Assembly (NCBI RefSeq): GCF_022538115.1 | Contig: NZ_JAKZAL010000006.1 | Coordinates: 1-64,000 of the forward strand | Source of the DNA: Cognataquiflexum rubidum | Lineage (GTDB): Bacteria; Bacteroidota; Bacteroidia; Cytophagales; Cyclobacteriaceae | Direction: 5' to 3' | Length of the DNA stretch: 64,000 bases | Part shown: positions 45,201-53,652 of the stretch, in pieces | How the letters are laid out: every line of letters starts with the position of its first letter | Position numbering within the stretch: position 1 is the first letter of the stretch | Made by a program: the position numbers and the translations under genes | Notes under the pieces: generated by a model | Database searches by the model: none | Seen by the model: the letters and a program-made list of their open reading frames with translations, nothing else | What the model was told of the DNA's origin: nothing

Positions 45201-46182
45201 ACATATCGTCCAATTCACCTTCAGGATATAAAATGTTATTGGCTGCCGCAGTTATTTCTGTATATCCAGAAGCATTTGGACCTTTGATTTTTACTTTTCT
45301 CTTATCAAGGTTGGTCGTGTTAATTATTTCAGGAATAAAAACCCCATCTGCTGTGATTCTAGCAAAATTCTCTACCGTTTGATAGGCAGCGGCTTCCTCC
45401 GTTCTTGAAACTATTCTCTGTAACCTGTCCACCTTTAGGGTAACATTGCCCTCAGTTATCGTGATGGGATCAAACGTAACAGTGCGGATGTTTCCGTCAG
45501 TAGTGACCGTTTGATTGGTCAAAGTAATCATTGCGCCACTAGTTCCGATTCTGTAGCGGGCAGGATTGTTATTGTTATTTGAAAATTCAAACTGATAGGT
45601 ATTTCCCCCTTTTCTTGAGGTAAAAGTATATCTAGGAGAACGGTTTCCCTCAGAACCAATTCGGCCAATTGTCATTGTATAAAAAGAATTGGCAATTGGA
45701 TTACTATGATTTGCTATTTGAACTTGGTTAGTGACTGTTACAGGAGCCCCATCTTCGGTACTTACAACCACATCAAAATTCATCCCCAAATCTGGATTAG
45801 CTCTACCTGACCAATAAAGGCCGGCATAAATTATTTCAGAGCAATTGGGATCGGCATTATTTTCCCCTGAAAAGACCAAATTCGCAGAAGATGAATTGAC
45901 AGTATTTACATTATTGTCAACGTCCACATAGATCATTTGGCTACTTGAATTATTGATCCTAGTAGGGTCAGCAAGAGTAAGGTTGGTATTACCAATGATG
46001 GTAAAATCACCTCTAACTTTAAAGATGTTGTTTTGAGGTGCAGGATTTCCTACTCTATGTTTGAAAGGAACCCTGTTGTCAGTTTGTGCTGAGATCTTGC
46101 CTATGAAAACTACGAGTAACAAAACCAAATACAGGTTAGCTAAAAGGAGTTTTTGGGATGAAAATGAGAAAAGTGTTTTCAT
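42217..46182 (-). CDS. T9SS type B adhesin with DUF11 repeats
   Basis: A 1321-residue secreted protein. Signal peptide residues 1-32 (LVLLLVVFIGKISAQ). The body carries a beta-rich N-terminal region and DUF11-type repeats (about 960-1070 and 1140-1230, with NTGNTTLTNIIVVDPL and FNATNVVVIDDLPNGVTY). The C-terminal 90 residues are the gliding-motility type B sorting domain (VITPNNDGKNDRFIIRG, IVILNRFGDHLYEN, VAGTYFFVFRGTD). Type IX secretion would place it on the cell surface, where SprB-like proteins support adhesion or gliding. PorP/SprF and the OmpA-like protein follow in the same unit. Confidence 0.93.
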   Translation of the reverse strand: MKTLFSFSSQKLLLANLYLVLLLVVFIGKISAQTDNRVPFKHRVGNPAPQNNIFKVRGDFTIIGNTNLTLADPTRINNSSSQMIYVDVDNNVNTVNSSSANLVFSGENNADPNCSEIIYAGLYWSGRANPDLGMNFDVVVSTEDGAPVTVTNQVQIANHSNPIANSFYTMTIGRIGSEGNRSPRYTFTSRKGGNTYQFEFSNNNNNPARYRIGTSGAMITLTNQTVTTDGNIRTVTFDPITITEGNVTLKVDRLQRIVSRTEEAAAYQTVENFARITADGVFIPEIINTTNLDKRKVKIKGPNASGYTEITAAANNILYPEGELDDMYVGYADVTQLVKSQGLGEYTIADVALTEGNGGRVGYFGHWGIVVVYENSKMKWRDVTVFDGYSYVMGIGDTLAVDGTLEINGFNAVQNGQVNLKLGVMAGEGERGLSNDYLEIRNAADTEWVRLRHALNSPNNFFNSTIYTPVRNSDGILVANPRNPQLENNTGIDIAMWDIPNPNNSIIANGQTSTVFRYGTSTDTYNIYSFAFSVDAYVPDIQGLNQVVSINGAPATDNPTVQPGQEIEYSLDIRNLGTEAIENGKVIIPIPFTTTFVSANFEVFFTPNTIKAPYFDPNLGATGSIVWELGELPLQEDITAILARLTYKLKVTEDCLILSNPNCDAFISVGGAISGKGKVSKSDFAGIQLTQGFLDGACEGEPIQTPLVIPILGGAEWAQENCGEVDLFSTFSFCNINPEEGIAVDNISISFPVGIRFFDGIDPNNSTEFTSSNPFPASTGTYYGIPVNSSNCIFEFKIEVSIVTTNPTIVEGAAYDFCQGQEVPDLNTIILPSNLGEEGQYQVFFFTQAVGGEASTGFKVDSNVIGTIQVWVSQGDSADCTGPRSLVTLNINSCNVDSISVTKSTNTETYSEVGQVIPYTITVTNTGNTTLTNIIVVDPLTGLNETIASLAPGQTVSFETTYTVKVEDLVAGTILNTVLVKATGSDGEEVDSTDSVTVAGSKNKIIANDDEFGTHALDFGGVLGNILTNDLLNGQPVTPDNINFEFIELDGIIGLLTTGEGELSLIPGVNEAREYTLKYVLRESLNPTNSDEAFVTFRLVNSEVDMNITKTSNEIEIFEGDEFEYQIDVTNLSAFNATNVVVIDDLPNGVTYVSTRFNSSSNDIKVTTDITGKKLTYTIPFFPANSKLTIYVKVKADALVNGTPLNIVNRVMLSSDEEDINPDDNMAEDANQVNALFIPNVITPNNDGKNDRFIIRGSQKFAQREIVILNRFGDHLYENSNYDNDWSAEGIVAGTYFFVFRGTDSEGKVHEFKGWIQVIKK

Positions 46183-46200
46183 GATTTTTCAGTTTTAGGA

Positions 46201-46719
46201 TTAAAAATTAGAATTGACCTGATACAAAAGAATGATATCACCTTCTTCAAATCCGGTTACCATCATTTCGGCTTCTGCCTGAGTCAGGGGAATTTCGGAG
46301 TTGATAAAAATGTAGGCAATGTTTGAAAAACTCTTCAAGTCCTCCAGGTTGATTCTCAAGGCAGATTTTTCTGAAGTGCTGCCAAGGTTGATCTGCAAAA
46401 GTTTTACAGTTCGAAAAATATCGTTTTCTGATTTCAGTGTGGCAATCGAGTTGATGTCTACAGAAACTTTTTGGGGAAAGCCTTCACCTACCATTTTGAT
46501 ATTTGAATCCTTGATGACAATGGTTGTAACATTATCATAAACTAAGTTTTTTAGATAGTCGGTGTTTTTTTCTCCTGCTTCCTTTACGAATTCATCGATT
46601 AAATAAGCCTTTTGGGTATATCCTTCTGTAAGGGGACCAAACAGAAAAAGAACCAAGGAGAGTAGAAAGGGCAAACTGTTGCGGTTTTCTTTCTTTGCGA
46701 GAGTAATTAGAGTCATCAT
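46201..46719 (-). CDS. Small exported protein at the head of the T9SS cassette
   Basis: A 172-residue protein with a signal peptide (hydrophobic core LPFLLSLVLFLFGPL, cleavage near residue 36). The body alternates short strands (TTIVIKDSNIKMVG, VKLLQINLGS, IAYIFINSEI) in a way that resembles one or two turns of a repeat fold. No family is recognised. Its stop lies 18 bases before the adhesin start, so it is part of the T9SS cassette and may assist the adhesin. Confidence 0.65.
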   Translation of the reverse strand: MMTLITLAKKENRNSLPFLLSLVLFLFGPLTEGYTQKAYLIDEFVKEAGEKNTDYLKNLVYDNVTTIVIKDSNIKMVGEGFPQKVSVDINSIATLKSENDIFRTVKLLQINLGSTSEKSALRINLEDLKSFSNIAYIFINSEIPLTQAEAEMMVTGFEEGDIILLYQVNSNF

Positions 46720-46953
46720 AGCGAGATATTAAATGAACAAAATGGGTAGGCAGTTGAGATAGAATAAAGCCTTGGGTGGTTAGATGATCGATAAGGGTGA
46801 TGTTATTATCATTTAACTGCTGTAAAAATACAATTAATTGATTTTCATTTCCTAATGATTTTCAAAAAATATTTTACAAAATGCATTTTTTTGCATTTAT
46901 ATGTTAAAAAGTAATTTAAGGGAACGGTGCAATTATTGGCTTTAAAGCAAAAA

Positions 46954-46977
46954 AAAAGGGGTTTCTCAACCCCTTTT
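46954..46977 (-). terminator. Terminator overlapping the stop of the 43-codon gene
   Basis: On the minus strand arms aaaaggggtt (46977-46968) and aacccctttt (46963-46954) flank a gaga loop and are followed by five further T. The TGA stop of the small gene (46968-46966) ends in the loop. No other gene is available to be ended here, which supports the small gene. Confidence 0.85.
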
Positions 46978-47097
46978 GACTTTTGTCAATTTTTCTTTTT
47001 TCAATTGCTGGAGGTACTTTTTAATTATCTCCAGTCTGTGATTATCTCCCAAAATGAATTGAGGAATAATCCTTTCCAAGCTCCATTGCATGATCAT
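46966..47097 (-). CDS. Unannotated 43-residue basic small protein
   Basis: Minus-strand ATG at 47097 (alternative ATG at 47091), TGA at 46968-46966. The product begins MIMQWSLERIIPQFILGD, continues NHRLEIIKKYLQQLKKEKLT and ends KVKRG. It is rich in Lys, Leu and Ile and looks like one amphipathic helix with a basic tail; no signal peptide, no family recognised. The independent support is the rho-independent terminator that starts within its last codons and has no other gene to serve. It is divergent from the aldehyde dehydrogenase and upstream of the T9SS cassette. Confidence 0.55.
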   Translation of the reverse strand: MIMQWSLERIIPQFILGDNHRLEIIKKYLQQLKKEKLTKVKRG

Positions 47098-47187
47098 TTA
47101 AACTTTAAGCCTATTGTACGCAGCCAAAAAAGATTTGTTTTTTCGGATTGCTTGACTGAACTTGATGGAAGTTAAAAACATTGAACC

Positions 47188-48624
47188 ATGCAAAAGACCC
47201 AAGAACTTGATTTTCTAGAATCCCAAATTGAAGGTATTTTCCTGCTTCAAAAACAAGAGGCAATAAAGCTTCGAAAAGGATCAGCCTTCCTCCGCATTGC
47301 ACTTTTGAAAAGACTGCTGGATTGGATCAATAAAAATCAGGAAGATATCCGAAAAGCCGTCCATGCTGATTACCGAAAGCCTTATCCGGAAATTGATGTG
47401 ACGGAGATTTTCCCTGTATTGATAGAAATCAACCATGCCATCAAGCATCTTGAACATTGGATGAAACCAAAAAAAGTCGGAACACCATTGATTTTTTTGG
47501 GTACCAAAGCCTATATACAATACGAACCAAAAGGTGTAAGCCTCATCCTAGCTCCTTGGAATTACGCTTTCAACCTAGCTGTAGGCCCGTTGGTTTCTGC
47601 GATTGCCGCAGGTTGTCCGGCCATCGTCAAACCTTCTGAAATGACACCCCATACCTCCGCTTTGCTAAGGAGGATGATGGCTGAAATTTTTGACACCCAT
47701 ACCGTGGCTGTCATAGAAGGAGGGGTAGAAGTCTCACAGATACTTTTGTCCAAACCCTTCGACCATATTTTCTTTACAGGAAGCCCCGGGGTCGGCAAAA
47801 TCGTCATGAAAGCCGCTGCTGAGCATCTTACCTCCGTTACGCTGGAATTGGGGGGGAAATCACCTGTGTTGATTTTGGATGATGCCGACCTTAAGGATAC
47901 TGCGGATAAAATCACGGCTACCAAATTTCTCAATTGTGGGCAGACCTGTATAGCCCCGGATTATATACTGATCCCGGAAAGGTTGAAAGATGCCTTTGTC
48001 GAAGAAATGAAAAAAAGCATTGAAAAAATGTATGGCTCCAATAAAAATGGAATTGAGGGTTCAAAGGACTATTCCAGAATTGTGAATGAAAGCCATTTTA
48101 AAAGGATACAGCATATTCTTTCCGATGCCAATTTGAAAGGAGCAAAAATCGAATTTGGCGGGAACTCAAACGGTCAGGAAAACTACATTGAACCCACCAT
48201 TCTTTCCCATGTCACTTGGGAAATGAAAGTCCTCCAAGAGGAAATCTTTGGACCGATTCTTCCCGTGGTGACTTATGACAATCTAGATGGCGCGATCTTG
48301 ATGGTCAACCAACAACCCAAGCCCCTGGCTTTTTATGTGTTCTCCAAGAATGACGAAAAAATCAATGCCATTTTCAATGAGACTTCCTCAGGGGCGGCAT
48401 TAGCCAATGACTGTGCCGTACATTTTCTTCACCGGGAACTTCCCTTCGGCGGTGTCAATAACAGCGGCATTGGCAAATCTCACGGACATTTTGGGTTCTT
48501 GGCATTCAGCAATGAAAAAGCCGTCCTGAAGCAGCGAGTAGGATCAGCCGCTGTCAATCCCTTGTTTCCTCCTTTTACTTTGGTCAAAAAGAAACTGGTC
48601 AAAGGAATCCTGAAATGGCTTTGA
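47188..48624 (+). CDS. Aldehyde dehydrogenase family protein
   Basis: A 478-residue NAD(P)-dependent aldehyde dehydrogenase of the class 3/coniferyl type. Motifs: APWNYAFNL (near 117), catalytic-side Glu in TLELGGKSPVLIL (near 218), catalytic Cys in NCGQTCIAPDYI (near 253), and FGPILPV. The C-terminal hydrophobic basic tail (LVKKKLVKGILKWL) may touch membrane, as in some fatty-aldehyde enzymes. It oxidises aldehydes to acids; the substrate is not readable. The DmpA-type peptidase follows after 31 bases, likely in the same transcript. Confidence 0.93.
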   Translation: MQKTQELDFLESQIEGIFLLQKQEAIKLRKGSAFLRIALLKRLLDWINKNQEDIRKAVHADYRKPYPEIDVTEIFPVLIEINHAIKHLEHWMKPKKVGTPLIFLGTKAYIQYEPKGVSLILAPWNYAFNLAVGPLVSAIAAGCPAIVKPSEMTPHTSALLRRMMAEIFDTHTVAVIEGGVEVSQILLSKPFDHIFFTGSPGVGKIVMKAAAEHLTSVTLELGGKSPVLILDDADLKDTADKITATKFLNCGQTCIAPDYILIPERLKDAFVEEMKKSIEKMYGSNKNGIEGSKDYSRIVNESHFKRIQHILSDANLKGAKIEFGGNSNGQENYIEPTILSHVTWEMKVLQEEIFGPILPVVTYDNLDGAILMVNQQPKPLAFYVFSKNDEKINAIFNETSSGAALANDCAVHFLHRELPFGGVNNSGIGKSHGHFGFLAFSNEKAVLKQRVGSAAVNPLFPPFTLVKKKLVKGILKWL

Positions 48625-48655
48625 TTGATAATGACAAATCCTAAAATCCTGTATT

Positions 48656-49792
48656 TTGAAAAATAGAATTTCGATCTCCCTTCTCCTTATATATATGATG
48701 TCACAATCACTCGCCTTTGGACAATCAAGACCCCGTGATTTGGGAATCCTAATAGGTGTGATGCAAAACGGTTCACAAAACGCCATCACAGATGTGGCAG
48801 GGGTGAAAGTTGGCCAAATCACGCTAATCAAAGGAGAAAATGTCAGGACGGGTGTTACAGCCATCATTCCCCATCAGGGTAATCTGTTCCAATCAAAAGT
48901 CCCGGCCGCTGTATTTGTGGGAAATGGATTTGGCAAACTTGCAGGAACTACCCAAATCGAAGAATTGGGAAATATTGAATCCCCCATCATCCTGACCAAT
49001 ACCTTGGGTGTATCAGCAGGGATCGAAGGAGTGGTAGCATATACTTTGTCGCAACCTGGAAATGAAAATGTACAATCAGTCAATGCAGTCGTCGGTGAGA
49101 CAAATGATGGATACCTTAATGACATACGAGGAAGACATGTGAAAACGGAAGATGTGCTTGCAGCCATTACAAATGCCAAAGAAGATAAAGTTTTGGAGGG
49201 AAATGTCGGAGCAGGAACAGGTACGGTATGTTTTGGATTCAAAGGCGGGATTGGAACTTCCTCTCGGAAATTGCCCGAATCATTGGGTGGATACACGATT
49301 GGGGTTTTGGTGCAAACCAATTTCGGTGGGGTATTGCAGATTGACGGTGTTCCGATAGGGTTGGAATTAGGCAAATACAGTTTTATGGACCATATGTCTT
49401 CTGTTGACGGATCCTGCATGATCGTCGTGGCAACCGATGCACCTGTCAATGAAAGAAACCTGAAAAGAATCGCACAAAGGGCCATGATGGGATTAGCCAA
49501 AACAGGCGGAATCGCCTCCAATGGTTCGGGAGATTATGTGATCGCTTTTTCCAATTATCCCGGCAACTTGATTTCTCATAATTCTCCATCCCTTGAACTC
49601 CAAAAACCCAGTTACTTACAAAATGAGGACATGAGTGCACTTTTTCTTGCCACCATCGAAGCAACAGAAGAAGCTATCATCAATTCACTTTTTGCAGCGG
49701 AAGATATGATCGGAAAAGAGGGGAGAGAAGTAAAGGCTTTTCCAAAAGAAGAGGTAATGGAGATAATGAAACGTTTTAATAGGATCAAATAA
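48656..49792 (+). CDS. Exported P1-family (DmpA-type) aminopeptidase
   Basis: A 378-residue N-terminal-nucleophile aminopeptidase. The autocleavage site lies in KGGIGTSSR (near 196-204), where a Ser/Thr becomes the new N-terminal nucleophile; AITDVAGVKVGQIT and GVTAIIPH mark the family. A signal peptide (ISISLLLIYMMSQSLAFGQ) is present only if translation begins at the TTG at 48656; the next ATG (48695) would cut off the basic n-region. It probably releases N-terminal residues from peptides in the periplasm. Confidence 0.9.
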   Translation: MKNRISISLLLIYMMSQSLAFGQSRPRDLGILIGVMQNGSQNAITDVAGVKVGQITLIKGENVRTGVTAIIPHQGNLFQSKVPAAVFVGNGFGKLAGTTQIEELGNIESPIILTNTLGVSAGIEGVVAYTLSQPGNENVQSVNAVVGETNDGYLNDIRGRHVKTEDVLAAITNAKEDKVLEGNVGAGTGTVCFGFKGGIGTSSRKLPESLGGYTIGVLVQTNFGGVLQIDGVPIGLELGKYSFMDHMSSVDGSCMIVVATDAPVNERNLKRIAQRAMMGLAKTGGIASNGSGDYVIAFSNYPGNLISHNSPSLELQKPSYLQNEDMSALFLATIEATEEAIINSLFAAEDMIGKEGREVKAFPKEEVMEIMKRFNRIK

Positions 49793-49807
49793 TTTTTACT
49801 TCTCTAA

Positions 49808-51337
49808 TTATAAATCATCTAGATTTCCTAGGTACTTTTCTGCCTGCTCCAGGATTTTGGATTTGTCTTTCATCTTTTCCCAGGTCTTGTAGGCCATTCC
49901 TATTCTTGGGTTCTTGGCTAATTTGTCTTCATTTCTATTGTAGAAATGCCAATAAAGGCTGTTGAATGGACATGCGTTTTCTCCTGTTTTGAGATTTTTG
50001 TCATAATGGCATCCCTTACAGTAGTCACTCATTTTGTCTATGTAATTAGCCGAAGACACATAAGGCTTGGTGCCCACGATGCCTCCGTCAGCAAACTGAC
50101 TCATGCCTCGTGTATTGGTGATTTCTACCCATTCGATAGCATCAATGTAGACCCCCAAATACCAGGCATCCACCTCATCAGGATTTATTCCGGCCAAAAG
50201 CGCAAAGTTTCCTGTTACCATCAATCTTTGGATATGGTGTGCATAAGACTTTTCCAAAGACTGTCCGATGCTATGTTTCAGGCAATTCATTTTGGTCTTA
50301 CCGGTCCAATAGAATTCGGGCAGTTTTCTTTCGTGCCCAAAGAAATTCAAAGTCGCAAACTCGGGTATTTTGGCCCAATAGACTCCGCGCATATATTCCC
50401 TCCACCCGATGATTTGCCGGATAAATCCTTCGACTTGGGCGATGTTGATCCTGTCCTGATTTGCAAACCAATACTGCTCTACTTTTTCCACCACTTCTAG
50501 TGGAGAAAGCATTTTGGTATTCAAACTGAAGCTGAGGCGGCTATGAAATAAAAATGCATCTCCTGTGTACATTGAGTCTTGGTATTCGCCAAAACTGTCC
50601 AAGAGTTTTTCACAGAAATAATCGAGAACTTGAAGGCTTTCCTCCCTTGTAACAGGCCATTCAAAGTTTTTCTCATCTATAGAACCGATCGTCTCCACCT
50701 CCATGGCATGGATTAACCCGACAATTTCACTTGCATTTTTTGGAAATACCTTGGGCGCTTTGAGAAGTAAGGGGTCACGGAATTTGTTGCGGTTGTCTTG
50801 GTCGTAGTTCCATTTTCCCGTCAAAGGCTCTTTGCCATCCATGAGAATGTCGTATTTCTTTCTCATTTCACGATAGAAAGTCTCCATCAGAAATGTCTTT
50901 TTCCCCTTGAAGAATGCTGCCAAAAATTCTCTTGAGGTTAAAAAATGTTCGGAATCAAAATGCTTTGAGGGAATCGAAAGGGTTTTACAAAAATCTGCCA
51001 ACTGCCCATCGAGCCGGTATTCATCCGGCAATAGATATTCAAATCTACCGATACCATGTTTTTCAATCAAGAAATGAAGATTTCCAGGAAGGCTTTGGGT
51101 ATTGTCAGGATGGTCGAGCTTCCAATAGATTACTTGGTGACCTTGAGATCGGAGGGCTTCAGCAAAATTCCTCATGGCCAAAAAGAAGCCGACCACTTTT
51201 TGGATATGGTGACGGACATAGCCTGTTTCCTGCTTCATTTCCGTCATGACGTAGACGGTGTCAGGATGTATTTCGCTATACCAAGAGTGATTGATGTTAA
51301 GTTGATCGCCAAGAATCAGGCGCAGTGTTTTGGACAT
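49808..51337 (-). CDS. Iron-sulfur bacterial cryptochrome/(6-4) photolyase
   Basis: A 509-residue FeS-BCP/CryPro-type photolyase: N-terminal Rossmann part (LRLILGDQLNINHSWY), helical FAD domain with QIIGWREYMRGVYW, and C-terminal cysteine ligands of a 4Fe-4S cluster (YCKGCHYDKN, ENACPFNSLYWHF, plus one upstream). Members repair (6-4) photoproducts with light or act as photoreceptors. It stands alone, convergent with the peptidase gene (15-base gap) and 18 bases downstream of the SprB-like gene, so it may be co-transcribed with that one. Confidence 0.94.
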   Translation of the reverse strand: MSKTLRLILGDQLNINHSWYSEIHPDTVYVMTEMKQETGYVRHHIQKVVGFFLAMRNFAEALRSQGHQVIYWKLDHPDNTQSLPGNLHFLIEKHGIGRFEYLLPDEYRLDGQLADFCKTLSIPSKHFDSEHFLTSREFLAAFFKGKKTFLMETFYREMRKKYDILMDGKEPLTGKWNYDQDNRNKFRDPLLLKAPKVFPKNASEIVGLIHAMEVETIGSIDEKNFEWPVTREESLQVLDYFCEKLLDSFGEYQDSMYTGDAFLFHSRLSFSLNTKMLSPLEVVEKVEQYWFANQDRINIAQVEGFIRQIIGWREYMRGVYWAKIPEFATLNFFGHERKLPEFYWTGKTKMNCLKHSIGQSLEKSYAHHIQRLMVTGNFALLAGINPDEVDAWYLGVYIDAIEWVEITNTRGMSQFADGGIVGTKPYVSSANYIDKMSDYCKGCHYDKNLKTGENACPFNSLYWHFYNRNEDKLAKNPRIGMAYKTWEKMKDKSKILEQAEKYLGNLDDL

Positions 51338-51355
51338 AAAAGGTGTACGGACTGA

Positions 51356-53266
51356 TTACCATACACCATTTGCTACCATTTTGTTTTCTCTGATAAGGGT
51401 AACGGTTCCTGCTTTTTCGATCACTTCCCCTTTAGGAGTCTGGAAGCTGACTTTGTACACGTAATTGCCGGCAGGTAACCATTGACCATTCAACTGCCCA
51501 TTCCATCCTTCGACATTTTGGGCTGCGTTCGAAAAAATCATTTCTCCCCATTTGTTAAAAATATCCATTCTATATCCGCTGATTCCTTTTGTTACAGGTT
51601 TGAAAAGGTCGTTTAATCCGTCATGGTTTGGGGTAAAGGCATTCGGCATCATCAGGTATTCATTGACTTGGTTGACTTTGACTTCCTCTTTCTGAACAGA
51701 AGAGCATCCAAAAATATCATAGGCTTTCAATACCACTTCAAATTCTCCCGGCATCTTGAATACATGGACAGGATCTTTATCTGTTGAAACAGTCCCATCT
51801 CCAAAATTCCATTCCCATGCAATAAAGTCTTCGGATATTTTACTTTCAAATTTCAATTCGTCATCGACTAATATTTCTTCTTCGGTATCCAATTGAAGTT
51901 TTTTGACATCAAAACCAAGCCTGTCTTTGGAGGCAATATTGCTGTAGTCGACAAAAATCTTCTCGGTAATTTTGCAGCCGTTGGCATCAGTCACTTCCAC
52001 TGAAAGTTCTCTTTCAGTCAAAAACTCGATCTCTTGGGTATTTTTGTTGACATTGAGCCAAGTGATTTGAAAAGGAGCTTTCCCACCTTTGATGCTGACC
52101 CACGCCACACCTTTGGCCTCATTGGTCTCACAGTTGATATCTACAGTAGTTTCGATTTTTGCAGTTAGCTTTTCGGGACCTGTTAGTGTGAATGTTTTCC
52201 CAATAGAACATCCTGAGTTGTCTGAAATAGTTACACTGTACTCTCCGGATGGTACATTTTCGAGGTCTTTTTCTTTGGATCCATTGTTCCATAAGAAGGT
52301 AAATGGCGCTATCCCGCCTTGAATATCGAGCAAAATCTTACCTGTCTCTGCATCGGCACAAAGCAAGGCAGCCGAAATTTCTGCTGTGACTGCCATAGGC
52401 TCCGCGGATTTGATGGTATAACTCTTGGAAATACTGCATCCGTTGGCATCTGTTACGGTCAATGCATATTCCCCTGCTTCCAAGTCAGTGATTTTGTCGG
52501 TGGTTTTTCCATTTGACCAAAGAAATTGAAAAGGGCTTTTGCCTCCCGAAGGCGTCACTGAGATACTTCCTTTGGGCTCATTGGAGCAGGATATGTGTGT
52601 TACTTCTTCTTTCAGCTGAATCCCCTCACTGTTTGATTTGATTTCAAAATAGAGTGTTTGGTTACAGTTGTATTGGTCAGAGACTTTCACAGAATAAGTT
52701 CCGGGCGAAAGGTCTTTGGCATGAAGCACGTCCGTCAGGCCATGGCTCCATTCGATTTTATAGGGTTCGCCCCTGCCCATTTTGATGTTAATCTTTGCTT
52801 CGCCATCGGCGTTGTTGCAGGAGACATCTTTGGTTTGGGTCATTTCAATGATCAACGGAAATGGTGGCTGAACCACTATTTTTTCTTTGATTTCATGGCC
52901 TGCACCATCCTTTATCCAAACAGTATAGGTCCCGGAAAGTAAACTGTACCTGTTCTGGACGGTTTGTAAATTGTTCCAGACAAAAGTATACGGAGGAACA
53001 CCGCCTGAAACATCAAGTAGGATGTGGCCTCTATCGGCATGGGTACAGAGTGCCAACTGACCGCTTACGGTGACGCTCATGTCTCCGGGGTCGGGGGTTC
53101 CAGTTTGATCCATTGTTCTGAATACTGTAGCGTCCAACACAATTGGTCTGCGGATTTTGCTGTATAGCTGCTCGAGATTCATCCCCTGAGACATGGCAAA
53201 ATGACTCCAACCCTGAAGAAAAATCAGGAATACCAGGGTTTTGAAGAGTCTTTTTTGCCAATTCAT
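51356..53266 (-). CDS. T9SS type B protein with SprB-like repeats and PKD domain
   Basis: A 636-residue secreted protein. Signal peptide after MNWQKRLFKTL; then at least five SprB-type repeats (for example GGKSPFQFLWSNGKTTDKIT, ALTVTDANGC, SGEYSVTISDNSGCS), a PKD domain (about 485-560, WEWNFGDGTVSTDKDPVHVF), and a gliding-motility C-terminus (MPNAFTPNHDGLNDLFKPV, DIFNKWGEMIFSN). It should be exported by type IX secretion and sit on the surface. No PorP/SprF gene is adjacent, unlike the first adhesin cluster; the one at 41230 might serve both. The start at 53266 is preferred over 53305. Confidence 0.92.
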   Translation of the reverse strand: MNWQKRLFKTLVFLIFLQGWSHFAMSQGMNLEQLYSKIRRPIVLDATVFRTMDQTGTPDPGDMSVTVSGQLALCTHADRGHILLDVSGGVPPYTFVWNNLQTVQNRYSLLSGTYTVWIKDGAGHEIKEKIVVQPPFPLIIEMTQTKDVSCNNADGEAKINIKMGRGEPYKIEWSHGLTDVLHAKDLSPGTYSVKVSDQYNCNQTLYFEIKSNSEGIQLKEEVTHISCSNEPKGSISVTPSGGKSPFQFLWSNGKTTDKITDLEAGEYALTVTDANGCSISKSYTIKSAEPMAVTAEISAALLCADAETGKILLDIQGGIAPFTFLWNNGSKEKDLENVPSGEYSVTISDNSGCSIGKTFTLTGPEKLTAKIETTVDINCETNEAKGVAWVSIKGGKAPFQITWLNVNKNTQEIEFLTERELSVEVTDANGCKITEKIFVDYSNIASKDRLGFDVKKLQLDTEEEILVDDELKFESKISEDFIAWEWNFGDGTVSTDKDPVHVFKMPGEFEVVLKAYDIFGCSSVQKEEVKVNQVNEYLMMPNAFTPNHDGLNDLFKPVTKGISGYRMDIFNKWGEMIFSNAAQNVEGWNGQLNGQWLPAGNYVYKVSFQTPKGEVIEKAGTVTLIRENKMVANGVW

Positions 53267-53652
53267 GGTGTACTTTTTTTTACCTTGACAGCGCTCTTTG
53301 ACCATGGGTTTTTGTGGTTGAAAAGCAAAAATCTGTTTTTGGCAAATAGAAATATTATTTTATGTTTTTTGAATAAAACAAAATGATATCTCTATGTTTG
53401 GGTGATTTATTATAATAAAAGAAATTATATACTAAAAAACCAACTCCCATGGATTCGGTCTTTAGGTTGAAAAATCACAAAAACAGCTAAATCTCGCATC
53501 AATTTCAAAAACAGGTAAGGGACCTGCTTTTTTAAGGTGATGAAGTGTTTAGCTGAAAGTGGAAAAATTGTCAAAAAAATTTCAATTCAAACCTTCAAAA
53601 ATGAAAAAACCCAGCTTTCTACAGCCGGGCTTTAATTTATGGAGTCAATTTC
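53267..53652. other. AT-rich gap between the SprB-like gene and lysA
   Basis: 386 bases with the lysA terminator (53603-53636) and a weak hairpin caggt/acctg near 53510-53525. No gene is seen in either strand beyond very short frames. Confidence 0.5.
53603..53636 (-). terminator. Terminator of lysA
   Basis: The stem aacccagct/agccgggctt, with one mismatch, lies 16 bases beyond the lysA stop with a T-run in the minus direction. Confidence 0.75.

Larger units (their letters stand above)
46720..47187. other. Divergent gap containing an unannotated small gene
   Basis: The 468 bases between the T9SS cassette and aldehyde dehydrogenase contain, on the minus strand, the 43-codon gene at 46966-47097 with its terminator (46954-46977), and then about 230 AT-rich bases that must hold the cassette promoter. 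Confidence 0.6.

Noticed and set aside
46927-47175. 82-codon plus-strand frame in the gap before the aldehyde dehydrogenase
   Set aside because: It runs antisense across the better-supported 43-codon gene and its terminator, has a low-complexity Phe run and no start signal.
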